Assembly (NCBI RefSeq): GCF_003014595.1
Contig: NZ_PYGK01000011.1
Span: 62,001-126,000 of the forward strand
Direction: 5' to 3'
Length of the DNA: 64,000 nt
Origin: Chitinophaga ginsengisoli
Lineage (GTDB): Bacteria > Bacteroidota > Bacteroidia > Chitinophagales > Chitinophagaceae
The notes under the pieces were generated by a model that saw nothing but the letters and a program-made list of their open reading frames with translations, ran no database searches and was not told where the DNA came from. Positions 8,730 to 17,798 of the stretch are shown in pieces. How positions within the stretch are numbered: the first letter of the stretch is position 1; each line of letters begins with the position of its first letter. A program made the translations under genes and the position numbers.

Positions 8730-10244
8730 TTAAGGATTCTGTGAGCACAGTTTGTTGGTCTGGGTTTCATCGATCGGGATGTAATAGACCACCCTGTTAT
8801 TGTTGGGGGCAATGATCATATTCTGATATCCTGCCGGTTTCTTACTGAGATCTATATCAGACTCCTTTAGCCCTGGCAGATGATAGCCCCAGTACGTCCT
8901 GTTCATACTCAGTTTATTGCGGTACACATCAAATGTGCGATGCCCTTCAAAGGCCAGCTCTATCCTCCTTTCTTTCAACACTGTTTCCAATGCTGTTTTG
9001 CCGGCAGGTAGCTGTCCGTTATACAATGCGTTCTGTAATCCGCGGTTCTTCCTGATCATGTCCACATCCTCCAATGCAGCAGTGGTATTCCCGGCTTTGG
9101 CTGCTGCTTCTGCCCTGTTGAGGTACATTTCCGCCAGGCGGAAGAGTATCGGAGAACTGAGCGTCGGACTACCTCCCTGGCCGGAGAACTTCATGATATA
9201 ATATGTCTCAATGCCGTTCTTTTTCTCCAGATTCCCTGATCCGTCTTTCAATGGTACAATGTAAGACCAGCGTACATCTTCCGGATGAGCGGACATGGTA
9301 TCACGCAGCGACTGCGAAGCAAACTCTTCTCCCCAGCCGGAATTACCGTCAGAGTAGATCATAGAAGCAATGGAACCTGCCTTACCATAATCATCCACAG
9401 TAGTGAAAGCCACACAAAGGATCGTTTCTTTACTACCACCTGCGTTGGCAAACATAGAGGTATAACCTGCCGCAGTTTCCAGCGAGAACCTACCGGAATT
9501 GATCACTTTATTGCTATAATAAATAGTACTGTCATTATCGCCCTTATAGAGATAGGCCCTTGACAACAATGCCCATGCAGCCTCCTGAGAAGCATACTGT
9601 ACACCGCGCTGCTGGCCCATCAGCTCAGCGCCCTTTGCTGCATCTGCGATGATGGACGCATATACGGCTGCTACGGTCGACCGTGCCTTGGAAGAAGGAT
9701 CACTGGTAGAAGTGCGCAGAATAATACCGTCTGCGGCGGCATTTTCTGCATAAGGACGGGCATAGAACTTTGCCAGGTTGAAGTGACAGAAAGCTCTTAA
9801 AAAGTAGCACTCCCCTATTAGTTGTTTCACGGTTGCATCCGGGTTCTGAATACCTTCTGCCGCTTCTATCACCGTATTCACATCATTGATGATCTTGTAG
9901 GAGATATACCAGAAATAACGGCTGTTCGTCTGCGTAGGCGTATGGTTCAGCGAGAAACTGTAATACAGCGGATCGGTAGTGGTTTGTGCGCAGACAATAT
10001 CATCACTGGCAAAATCACTCATCTGAAAATATTGCCGCAGGTACATATTGTTCAGGTCTGTAGTGCCGTTGAACTCCACATGATCCTTGAACAGCGCATA
10101 TGCGCCATTCAGCGCCTGCTTCAATCCCTGTGTGGTTTGTGTGATCGTTCCCGTAGTCAGCGAATCGCTGGGATTGATATCCTTCAGACAACTGCCGAAC
10201 AGTAAAGGGAAAGTGAGTATGATAAGGAGAAATCTTGTTGTCAT
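8730..10244 (-). CDS. RagB/SusD family nutrient-uptake lipoprotein
   Basis: The 504-residue protein begins with a lipoprotein signal (PLLFGSC, Cys19) and shows the SusD pattern: an N-terminal SusD-like region with KQALNGAYALFKDH, TPR-like helices (GECYFLRAFCHFNLAKFYARPY, AAWALLSRAYLYKGD), and a C-terminal region with LFRLAEMYLNRAEAAAKAGN, LEDVDMIRKNRG and LKERRIELAFEGHRTFDVYR. It caps the SusC barrel on the cell surface and binds the substrate before import. It lies 14 bp after SusC and is surely co-transcribed with it. Length is normal for the family. Confidence 0.95.
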   Translation of the reverse strand: MTTRFLLIILTFPLLFGSCLKDINPSDSLTTGTITQTTQGLKQALNGAYALFKDHVEFNGTTDLNNMYLRQYFQMSDFASDDIVCAQTTTDPLYYSFSLNHTPTQTNSRYFWYISYKIINDVNTVIEAAEGIQNPDATVKQLIGECYFLRAFCHFNLAKFYARPYAENAAADGIILRTSTSDPSSKARSTVAAVYASIIADAAKGAELMGQQRGVQYASQEAAWALLSRAYLYKGDNDSTIYYSNKVINSGRFSLETAAGYTSMFANAGGSKETILCVAFTTVDDYGKAGSIASMIYSDGNSGWGEEFASQSLRDTMSAHPEDVRWSYIVPLKDGSGNLEKKNGIETYYIMKFSGQGGSPTLSSPILFRLAEMYLNRAEAAAKAGNTTAALEDVDMIRKNRGLQNALYNGQLPAGKTALETVLKERRIELAFEGHRTFDVYRNKLSMNRTYWGYHLPGLKESDIDLSKKPAGYQNMIIAPNNNRVVYYIPIDETQTNKLCSQNP

Positions 10245-10258
10245 GTGCTGGTAGTTTA

Positions 10259-13200
10259 CTAGAACCTGATATTGATGTTAAACAGATACTGGCGGTTGTT
10301 CGGATACTTGAAATCCGATACGCCAGGCATTACATAACTGCCGGAGGTAATAGTGGTAGCAGGGTCCTGTCCGAGAAACTTCGTGAACGTATATACATTG
10401 TCTGCCGTCAGGGAAAGCGTGACACCATCCATATGCCAGCGGTTTATCCATAGCTTTGGCAGCTTGTATGACAGTGAAATATTACGGATGGCGAGGAAGT
10501 CGCCGTCTTTCAGGTAACGCGTAGACGTCTCCGTGGAGTTAGCAGCATTCTGCGGACTAGGCTCTGTAGCCACATCTCCCGGATGTGTCCAGATCTTATA
10601 CCCTGATGGCAGTTTGATCTGGTTGTAGTAAGGCTCATTACCATCATTCATCACGAAACGTAAGCTATTGCTGAACACCTTATTACCTGTCAGGTAATAG
10701 GCATTCACACTGAGGGAGAGATTCTTATATGTCCATTGTGAGGTAAAGCCTCCCTGCAGCTTAGGCAACGCAGAACCCACTTCCTGGTAAGTAGCACTGG
10801 CATAATCAGAAGTGGCAGCACGGGAGATCTCTTTTCCATTGGCGTCCCGGTTAATCACTTCCCATTGAGGCGCACCTGTTTCTTTATTTACCCCCAGCCA
10901 TTTAGGCATGTAAAACTCATACAGGTTGCCATCATTCCGGTATATCTGGGAAATGCTCCAGGTAGGCTGTGTACGGGTAATATCGCTGGGCAGGTCTTTC
11001 AGTTTATTAGTGTTATAGTTGAGGTTCAGGTCTGTCGTCCACTCAAAATCGTTCGACTTGATATTGATCGTGCTGATGGTAAACTCAATACCATTATTAA
11101 TCACCCGACCCACATTCTCCCAACGCTGTTCAAAGCCTACGGACAATGGTTGCGGTACCTGCAACAGCAGTTTATTGGTCACGTTGTTATAAGCATCTAT
11201 CGTCAGATTGATCCTGTTAAACAAGCCTATATCCAGGCCCAGGTTCAGTTGTCTTTTGCTTTCCCAGGTCAGGTCCTGACTAGGCAATTGCGAAGGCGTG
11301 GCAGCGGTACCGCCGTTATACTGGCTACTCAGTGAATAAAGTCCCAGGTAACGGGAAGAGCCTATATCCTGTGTACCCGTTACACCATAGCTGGCTCGCA
11401 GTTTCAGGTTGCTGAACAGCTTATTCCCCAGCAGGAAGTCCTCGTTACTGATCTGCCAGCCCGCAGATACCGCGGGGAAAGAACCGTAACGACGGTTAGA
11501 AGGGAACGCCGTGGAACCATCTACACGATAGGATCCTGTCAGGAAATATTTATCCCGGTAACTATAGTTCAGCTGTGAGATAAAAGATTGTATAATAGCC
11601 TGATCATTGGAGCCCGTCACCAGCTGGTTGTTAGACACGACATTCAGCACTTTCAATCCTTCCGGCAATCCTTTACCGGAGGCGCCCAATATTTCTGTTT
11701 TACTGTTCTCTATTGCGATACCGGCCAGACCACTGATGGTATGATCCCCTTTACGGAAATTAAACTTCAACAGGTCATTGGAAATGATCCCGTAGGATAA
11801 AGTGCTCAGCTCATTCAGGAAACCGGTACCATTATATTGTCCGGCTACCACGGATGAATAATAATCGCTTCCCTTATTATAACTCACAGCCGCCCTGTTA
11901 CTGCTGGAAAAAGACAGCCAGTCGGTGATATTTACATTCAGTCCCAGGTCGTAGTTGACGTCAAAGTTCTTATAAGGGTGGTTCGAGTTCTTAATGGTGT
12001 GTATGGGATTGACCTTATCCCTGGACCACCATTTAAAAGTAGCATTACCATCTACATATACCGGCTGACCTTTGGCATCATAGGGATTATCCCATGGCAT
12101 ATTCAGATAAGCATAGTATACATCATCATAGTTATAACTTTTACCGGTAGATCCACTGATGTTGATATTATTGGTGACACTCACCTGTTTAGAGAAATGA
12201 TAGGTAGAATTTCCACGCAGGTTAATACGCTGGTACCCGGTATTCATGAAAGTGCCCTTTTCATTATAATAGGAAATACCGGTATAGTATTCACTTTTCT
12301 CTGTGCTGCCGGTGGCTGATAAATAGATATTCTGCATAGGGGCTGTTTCGAACATGGTATTCAGCCAGCTATAATTCTGATCGCGCAGGGTCCTTGGTCT
12401 TTCGGCGTAAAACTTGAGGATATCGATCTTGTAGGAGTTGTTATCCGTACCAGGGATATAGTCCCGGTAGAATTCTTTGTGACGTTCATACAGCTCACTG
12501 CCATTCATCATCTTCATCTTGCCAAAGTCCGGTTTGCGGAAGCCGGTGGTTACTTTTGCCTCAAAGCGGGTTTTACCCAGTTTAGCCTTTTTCGTTGTGA
12601 CGATGATCACCCCTGCATTGGCCTGCGAGCCGTACATGGCGGTGGCGCCGGCGTCTTTCAATACGGTGATACTTTCAACGTCATTGGGGTCATAGTTACC
12701 GCCAATGATACCATCTACTACAAATAAAGGGCTTTGTGAAGCATTCACAGAAGACACGCCTCTCAGGCGGAGTTCGGCCGCTGTACCCGGCACGCCGGAA
12801 CTGTTCACCACCTGCAGACCGGCCACCTTTCCCTGCAACATGCTGCCTACGTCATTAGTGGTAACGTCTTTCAGTTTCTCAGACGATACGACACTCACAG
12901 CACTGGTCAGCTCACTTTTCTTTTTGTCGCTATACCCCACCACCACTACTTCATTAAAATTGCGGGTATCTTCTTCCAGCTGCAGATTGATCTGCGTAGC
13001 CGCAGCAATTTCTTTGGTAGCGAAGCCTATATTACTGATCACCAGTACATCTCCCGGGCGCAGATCGCGCAATACGAAACGCCCCTGACCATCAGTCTGC
13101 GTACCTTTTTTAGTGCCTTTCACCAGTATGGTGGCGCCGGGCAATGGCACATTATTAGCGGTGCTGATCATCCCCCTGGCAGTAATCAGCGAATCAGCAA

Positions 13201-13585
13201 CGGGCACCAGCTCATTTCCCGGGGGAGGCAGCTTTTTAATAACAAAATTCTTTCCTTCAAGTGCATATACTATCTGCTGGTTGCGAAGGCTGAGGTCCAG
13301 CACTTCCTGTACAGAAGCATCTTTCACCTGGAAGGTAACGGGAGCAGTATTGGCGAGCACCTTTTCCGAGTATACGATAGATACACCGGTCTGGGTGATG
13401 ATCTCTGCGAATACATCCCGCAGGGGCATATTTTTCGCGTTTAAAGTCACCTTCTGGGAATACCCGGCAGCACTCACATGCAGGATGGTTACCAGCAGCA
13501 GGAACGTGGTCAGTTTCATAACCAGGCAAATTTTGGTTGATAGCCCGCGCATAGAGCGGGCCTGTACATAACAGTCGAAATGCAT
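10259..13585 (-). CDS. SusC/RagA family TonB-dependent transporter with STN signalling domain
   Basis: The 1108-residue outer-membrane transporter has a signal peptide ending near AAGYSQ, a secretin/TonB short N-terminal (STN) domain at about 60-112, a carboxypeptidase-regulatory-like domain at about 135-215 (GMISTANNVPLPGATILVKGTKKGTQTD), a plug at about 220-330 (SVSSEKLKDVTT, LRLRGVSSVNASQSPLFVVDG), a 22-strand barrel, and the usual terminal Phe. The STN domain marks it as a receptor that signals substrate presence to FecR, encoded just upstream together with its sigma factor. It imports an oligomer bound by SusD. The start gives an N-terminal extension (MHFDCYVQARSMRGLS) commonly seen in such proteins; the Met at residue 23 is an alternative. 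Confidence 0.95.
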   Translation of the reverse strand: MHFDCYVQARSMRGLSTKICLVMKLTTFLLLVTILHVSAAGYSQKVTLNAKNMPLRDVFAEIITQTGVSIVYSEKVLANTAPVTFQVKDASVQEVLDLSLRNQQIVYALEGKNFVIKKLPPPGNELVPVADSLITARGMISTANNVPLPGATILVKGTKKGTQTDGQGRFVLRDLRPGDVLVISNIGFATKEIAAATQINLQLEEDTRNFNEVVVVGYSDKKKSELTSAVSVVSSEKLKDVTTNDVGSMLQGKVAGLQVVNSSGVPGTAAELRLRGVSSVNASQSPLFVVDGIIGGNYDPNDVESITVLKDAGATAMYGSQANAGVIIVTTKKAKLGKTRFEAKVTTGFRKPDFGKMKMMNGSELYERHKEFYRDYIPGTDNNSYKIDILKFYAERPRTLRDQNYSWLNTMFETAPMQNIYLSATGSTEKSEYYTGISYYNEKGTFMNTGYQRINLRGNSTYHFSKQVSVTNNINISGSTGKSYNYDDVYYAYLNMPWDNPYDAKGQPVYVDGNATFKWWSRDKVNPIHTIKNSNHPYKNFDVNYDLGLNVNITDWLSFSSSNRAAVSYNKGSDYYSSVVAGQYNGTGFLNELSTLSYGIISNDLLKFNFRKGDHTISGLAGIAIENSKTEILGASGKGLPEGLKVLNVVSNNQLVTGSNDQAIIQSFISQLNYSYRDKYFLTGSYRVDGSTAFPSNRRYGSFPAVSAGWQISNEDFLLGNKLFSNLKLRASYGVTGTQDIGSSRYLGLYSLSSQYNGGTAATPSQLPSQDLTWESKRQLNLGLDIGLFNRINLTIDAYNNVTNKLLLQVPQPLSVGFEQRWENVGRVINNGIEFTISTINIKSNDFEWTTDLNLNYNTNKLKDLPSDITRTQPTWSISQIYRNDGNLYEFYMPKWLGVNKETGAPQWEVINRDANGKEISRAATSDYASATYQEVGSALPKLQGGFTSQWTYKNLSLSVNAYYLTGNKVFSNSLRFVMNDGNEPYYNQIKLPSGYKIWTHPGDVATEPSPQNAANSTETSTRYLKDGDFLAIRNISLSYKLPKLWINRWHMDGVTLSLTADNVYTFTKFLGQDPATTITSGSYVMPGVSDFKYPNNRQYLFNINIRF

Positions 13586-13663
13586 ACTTTTGCAGTGTTT
13601 GGTGGTACTTAAATGGTCTTACAGCGATTTATTTGAGGATACCAGATAACTTGCCGGAGGTGT

Positions 13664-13688
13664 TGCGAGCATCTCCGGTTTATTTGAT
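13664..13688 (-). other. Hairpin between fecR and susC
   Basis: CCGGAGGTG at 13664-13672 can pair with CATCTCCGG at 13680-13688 (one G-T), loop 7 nt. There is no T run in either direction. It lies in the 124-bp gap before susC and could tune expression or mRNA processing between regulator and transporter genes. Confidence 0.4.
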
Positions 13689-13709
13689 TGTCCTCCTGGT
13701 TGATATTTA

Positions 13710-14861
13710 CTATGGTAATACGATTACCTTTCTTCCTTCGACCTTGAAATGATTATAGCCGTTTCCTTCCAGCAAGGCCAGTATATCGGCCAGTTGCAGG
13801 TTCCTTCCAATACCGCCTCCATACAATTCCGTTCCGGGACTGGTCGTGTAGACAATATCCACATCATACCAGCGGGCCACTTCCCTCAGAATAGCGGGCA
13901 AAGTCATGTTATTGAATACAAACAATCCGTTCTTCCACGCGGTTACTTTTCTGATGTCTGCTGTTCTGACCGTAAGCTGATGGTCGTCGTTGTTGATTAC
14001 CGCCTGTTGGCCGGGGCGTAATAGTTGTTCACTGTTGCCTTCCTTCACCTGAATGCTGCCTGTCAGTAAGGTGGTATTAATAGTGGTTTCGTCCCTGTAA
14101 GCCATAATATCGAAGTCGGTACCCAATACCTGTACTTCCATATTATGCACTTTTACCTTAAATGGCTGTCGGGCATTGGCGGCTACCTCAAAATATCCCT
14201 GTCCGTCCAGTTCCACAACCCTCTCCCCGCCGGTAAAAGCGGTAGGGTAACGTAACATGGAGGCTGAGTTCAGCCATGCTTTGGTGCCATCGGGCAATAC
14301 CACTCTGAATTGCCCTCCCCGGGGCGTAGTCAGTATGTTGTAGTGTACGCTGCCGTCTATTGGTTGATTGGCATATAATAACTGTCCGTTCTGCTGCTGA
14401 ATAGCAACGCCCCCCTGCCTGATCACCTGCTTTCCGCTACTGTCCAGCGTTACTACTGATCCATCTGCCAGGGTCAGCATTGCCCTATTGCGCCCCGGTA
14501 CAATCCCTGCCAGACTAGCCTGCGCTGCCAGTTCCGGCCGCTGTGTGGCCTGTCTGCGTCCCAGGAGCCAGTAGGCAGCACCTGCCAGCAGGAGGACCGC
14601 AGCTGCCACCGCTATCCGTTTCAGGATGATCAGTGTCCGGTGGGGCCGTAAAACGGGTCTTATTTGCTGGTATGCCTGTTCATAATCAATATCCGGCACC
14701 GGCAGTTCAGCGTGCCAGCGCTCCTCCAGGAAACGATCCAGCGTTTCCGGATCATCTCCCTTACCGATGGCAGCAAAAAGCTCATCCAGCTCTTCCCGGC
14801 TGCATGATTTATTTACATAACGTTCTAAGAGATAAGCAATTCTTGTTTGATGATCAGGCAT
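13710..14861 (-). CDS. FecR family anti-sigma factor
   Basis: The 383-residue inner-membrane protein has a cytoplasmic N-terminal sigma-binding part (YVNKSCSREELDELF), one membrane segment at about 74-100, a periplasmic FecR domain at about 180-275 (RGGQFRVVLPDGTKAWLNSASMLRYP...VQVLGTDFDIMAY) and a C-terminal DUF4974 domain (LPAILREVARWYDVDIVY...ILALLEGNGYNHFKVEG). It holds the ECF sigma factor inactive until the STN domain of the loaded SusC contacts its periplasmic part. It lies 56 bp after the sigma gene. Known family behaviour; the specific pairing is inferred from gene order. Confidence 0.93.
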   Translation of the reverse strand: MPDHQTRIAYLLERYVNKSCSREELDELFAAIGKGDDPETLDRFLEERWHAELPVPDIDYEQAYQQIRPVLRPHRTLIILKRIAVAAAVLLLAGAAYWLLGRRQATQRPELAAQASLAGIVPGRNRAMLTLADGSVVTLDSSGKQVIRQGGVAIQQQNGQLLYANQPIDGSVHYNILTTPRGGQFRVVLPDGTKAWLNSASMLRYPTAFTGGERVVELDGQGYFEVAANARQPFKVKVHNMEVQVLGTDFDIMAYRDETTINTTLLTGSIQVKEGNSEQLLRPGQQAVINNDDHQLTVRTADIRKVTAWKNGLFVFNNMTLPAILREVARWYDVDIVYTTSPGTELYGGGIGRNLQLADILALLEGNGYNHFKVEGRKVIVLP

Positions 14862-14917
14862 ATACAGTAAAGACGGATGTGAAAGAAAGAAGGACCGTGG
14901 ATATGCAAACTTTTTTT

Positions 14918-15499
14918 TCAGGAAGTGGTCAGCACGAACAGGATAAACAATAACTCCGAATGCCGGGACAGGAATTGACGGAGAAAACGTAAGGTTTCCA
15001 CCTGTACATTTTTCACCCGGCTTTTAGATAATTTCAGGCGCGCTGCAATGGTGGCGTGGTCCAGCCCTTCCTGCCGGCTTAAATAGAAGATAGTTCGCTG
15101 TTGTTCCGTAAGCCTGGAAAGGGCGGCATTAATGAGTTGCTGACTTTCCCGGGCGTCCAGTTGCAGGTCCAGGGCATCTGCCACGCCAGAGATATTGGAC
15201 CATACATGATCCACCAGCTTTTGCTGTTGGGCTATTTTCCGGAGATGGTCCAGGGTTTTATTCCTGGCGATAATAAAGATGTAATTACCGGGATTGACGA
15301 TAGGCGGTAGTTGTTCCCGGTTGGCCCATAATTTCAGAAAGGTGTCCTGCAGGATGTCTTCTGCGTCGACAGCCGAATGGGTCAGATGGAATACAAACGC
15401 GGCCACCTGCCTGCTATGGCGGTCATATAACTCTCTGAAGGCGCTTTCATCGCCCTTTTTCATCCGTAATAACAGGTCGTTATCGGTATCTGGCTGCAT
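14918..15499 (-). CDS. RNA polymerase sigma-70 factor, ECF subfamily
   Basis: The 193-residue protein has a region-2 domain (DLLLRMKKGDESAFRELYDRH...DAEDILQDTFLKLWANR) and a region-4 helix-turn-helix (LSRLTEQQRTIFYLSRQEGLDHATIAARLKLSKSRVKNV). This is the FecI-like Bacteroidota type paired with FecR and SusC. It is the first gene of the minus-strand locus and probably activates the susC promoter in the 124-bp gap before susC. The C-terminus carries a short hydrophobic tail (LLFILFVLTTS), frequent in this subfamily. Confidence 0.95.
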   Translation of the reverse strand: MQPDTDNDLLLRMKKGDESAFRELYDRHSRQVAAFVFHLTHSAVDAEDILQDTFLKLWANREQLPPIVNPGNYIFIIARNKTLDHLRKIAQQQKLVDHVWSNISGVADALDLQLDARESQQLINAALSRLTEQQRTIFYLSRQEGLDHATIAARLKLSKSRVKNVQVETLRFLRQFLSRHSELLFILFVLTTS

Positions 15500-15584
15500 G
15501 CGTAAAACCGCTGTTTCCCTTTAGCTGCTTAAATTGTTATCCAGCTAAAAATACAAAAAACTATAGTTATCCTCCTTATATTGC

Positions 15585-16481
15585 ATGCCAATTATTTATC
15601 AGATAAATCCCCCTGTTCCTATGCACACTCCGGGTACCTATTATAAGGCCTCAGGCCAGTTCATACCCAAACGCCTGGGCATTTCAACATTGGTTGGTAT
15701 ACTACTGGCCATCTTCATTGGGTGGCTGTATTATATTCTCGGCCGGATCAACCCATTTGTATATCTCAATTTTATTATACTGGCCCTGGCAATGTTTGGT
15801 AGCGCCGCTGCATTCACCATTATTCTTTATCATAGTCAAAGCAGGCACACAAAGCTCAATACCGCCATTGTAGTGTTGCTCTGTTACCTGACCTGGTCAT
15901 CACAATGGGCCTTTTTCAACCAGCACTGGCATTATGGGTATTCTTTCTGGGGAGGTCTTTTTAATCCGCTGACCACTTTAAAGATCATTAATGCCCGGGG
16001 AGATCAATTAGATATGGGTCGCTCTTTTCTTAGCGGAGGATTTCAATACCTGTGTTATATAGCGGAACTAGCGGGATTTATGTTTACGGCAAAATGGATC
16101 ACCGCTTCCAAAGACTATTTCTGTGAAGATTGTAAACAATTCTATACGCAACAGGCATCCCACCTGCTGGAAACGGAAATAGAAAATTTCCATCTGCTGA
16201 AAGAAATGGGAGGAGAAGATCATCAATACCGCTTCCTGCCCCAATTGGTGTTTGTAAAGAAGCTAACACCAATATATGCAGCGCAGAAACCTGTTATGAA
16301 AGTAACACTGCACTATTGCGCCAGGTGTCATGAGAATAATATTGTGAGCGTATCTTCCTTTATGCAGGATGTAGACAGTTCTAATAAGTTAAAGACGCCA
16401 CTGATAAACGAACAGCCAATAACGGTGGGTATGTATATCGCGAAAACGACGGCAGATGTCTTACAGCGAAAATTTGTCTGA
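15585..16481 (+). CDS. Unrecognised membrane protein with a possible split zinc ribbon
   Basis: I do not recognise this protein. The 298 residues hold about four membrane segments (roughly 32-54, 60-82, 92-112, 150-170), then a cytosol-like tail with two Cys pairs, CEDC at 180-183 and CARC at 245-248, which could together bind zinc. It ends in a mixed alpha/beta segment (LINEQPITVGMYIAKTTADVL). The ATG at 15585 is used, but ATG 15621 (residue 13) is as likely, because a possible promoter element TATATTGC ends about 10 bp before 15585. It is divergent from the sigma factor gene (85 bp) and followed by a dispersed palindromic repeat. No function can be stated. Confidence 0.7.
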   Translation: MPIIYQINPPVPMHTPGTYYKASGQFIPKRLGISTLVGILLAIFIGWLYYILGRINPFVYLNFIILALAMFGSAAAFTIILYHSQSRHTKLNTAIVVLLCYLTWSSQWAFFNQHWHYGYSFWGGLFNPLTTLKIINARGDQLDMGRSFLSGGFQYLCYIAELAGFMFTAKWITASKDYFCEDCKQFYTQQASHLLETEIENFHLLKEMGGEDHQYRFLPQLVFVKKLTPIYAAQKPVMKVTLHYCARCHENNIVSVSSFMQDVDSSNKLKTPLINEQPITVGMYIAKTTADVLQRKFV

Positions 16482-16495
16482 ACGTTACACTAATT

Positions 16496-16543
16496 GGACT
16501 CCGTAGGAGTCCCCTTGTTTGTAACCCGGGGTGCAACCCCGGG
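16496..16543 (+). repeat. Dispersed palindromic intergenic element, copy 1
   Basis: Two adjacent hairpins: GGACTCC/GGAGTCC (16496-16502 with 16506-16512) and CCCGGGG/CCCCGGG (16525-16531 with 16537-16543), joined by CCTTGTTTGTAA. The same double-hairpin order recurs at 28886 and 29001, so this is a repeat family. It lies 14 bp after a stop codon between convergent genes and may act as a transcript end. Confidence 0.75.
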
Positions 16544-16658
16544 AATAATAAACTGAACGGAACCGCTGCCAAGGTTGCCCTGAGACAGCATCCTTTTATT
16601 GTTGCAAAATGTAAGGCAGCGATCCCATTCAGATAGTCCCCGTTTATATATTACTTGA

Positions 16659-17798
16659 TCACTTTTTACCGATTAAGCTGTTTAGCTTCTCTTCCAGCTG
16701 ATTGCCTTTCAGATTCCTGGCGATGATCTTTCCTGTCTCATCTATCAGTACGTTCTGAGGCACAGCAGAAACTTTGTACAACAGCGCTACTTCATTCTTC
16801 ATGAACTTCACATCAGAAACATTATAACCGGTCAGCCTGTCTTCCTCAAGCGCCTTGGTCCACTGTTCCCTACGCCCTTCCAGACCTACGTTGATCACCA
16901 CAATTTTCTTGCTGTCATAAGCCTTCAATATCTGTTTCATTTCCTGGTTCTCAATCCTGGAAGCGGAGTTCCAGCTACCCCAGAAGTTCAACAGTACAAG
17001 CTTTCCTTTGAAGGAAGAGAGTGTCACTTTATTGCCATCGGGGTCCTTCTGTGTAAAGTCGGGCGCTTCAGTACCTACAGCAGCCTGTTTTGACTCAAGT
17101 AGTTTCTTCTGAAAGGCCTTTCCACGTGTAGTCTTTTTGGTTTTATCACTTAATATTCTATAAAGTGGTTCCACCTCACTATATTCTACAAAGGCGCCTG
17201 CATATTCATCCAGTACATCAATGCTGATGTACATTTCAGGATTCTGCTGGATAAACTCCTTCATTTTCATTTTCCGCTCGTCCATGGCAGCACGGAAACG
17301 CTCCATATAATTTCTCTTTGCAGCCATTCCCTGGGTACTAACGTCAGAGAACATCGTGTTGGACGATTCTTCCGTCAGCTTGTCAATCTTAGCATTGATC
17401 TCAGCCATGAACGTCTGATATATTACGTATTCATCCTGTGTCTTACTCCCGGTCGATTCGAAGTTTGAAATATCTTCATCGGAAGTCAGCCAGATGTTGG
17501 CGCCAGGCTCGATATACAAATGCGCCACATTCTTTGCGCTGAAAAAGTTCAATGGTTCACCATTGCGGCTTACCATTAACAGTGCGTTTACCGGGTAAGG
17601 TACGTACTGCATGATCTTGAAAAATCCATTCTCTACATATGCTGAGTCATATACAACATCACCATCTACTGAATAGCCTAAATAAACCACTGCCGGAGCT
17701 GGTAGTTTCCCGAGTTGCCCCCTGATATAGAAACTTGTCTGAGCAAACATTGGCATCGATATCAAACACGCCACGAGAAACATCAAAATTCTGTTCAT
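16659..17798 (-). CDS. TlpA-like thioredoxin-fold protein lacking the CXXC motif
   Basis: The 379-residue exported protein has a signal peptide (MNRILMFLVACLISMPMFAQ), an N-terminal DUF4369-like region at about 20-110 (FYIRGQLGKLPAPAVVYLGY), a helical linker, and a C-terminal TlpA/AhpC-like domain at about 245-379 (APDFTQKDPDGNKVTLSSFKGKLVLLNFWGSW). At the active site, where relatives have W-C-x-x-C, this reads W276-N-S-A-S, so both redox cysteines are replaced (Asn277, Ser280); the cis-proline loop SAVPQNVLID remains. It therefore cannot do normal disulfide exchange and may be a binding or scaffold protein. The upstream 438 bp carries no clear gene. Confidence 0.85.
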   Translation of the reverse strand: MNRILMFLVACLISMPMFAQTSFYIRGQLGKLPAPAVVYLGYSVDGDVVYDSAYVENGFFKIMQYVPYPVNALLMVSRNGEPLNFFSAKNVAHLYIEPGANIWLTSDEDISNFESTGSKTQDEYVIYQTFMAEINAKIDKLTEESSNTMFSDVSTQGMAAKRNYMERFRAAMDERKMKMKEFIQQNPEMYISIDVLDEYAGAFVEYSEVEPLYRILSDKTKKTTRGKAFQKKLLESKQAAVGTEAPDFTQKDPDGNKVTLSSFKGKLVLLNFWGSWNSASRIENQEMKQILKAYDSKKIVVINVGLEGRREQWTKALEEDRLTGYNVSDVKFMKNEVALLYKVSAVPQNVLIDETGKIIARNLKGNQLEEKLNSLIGKK

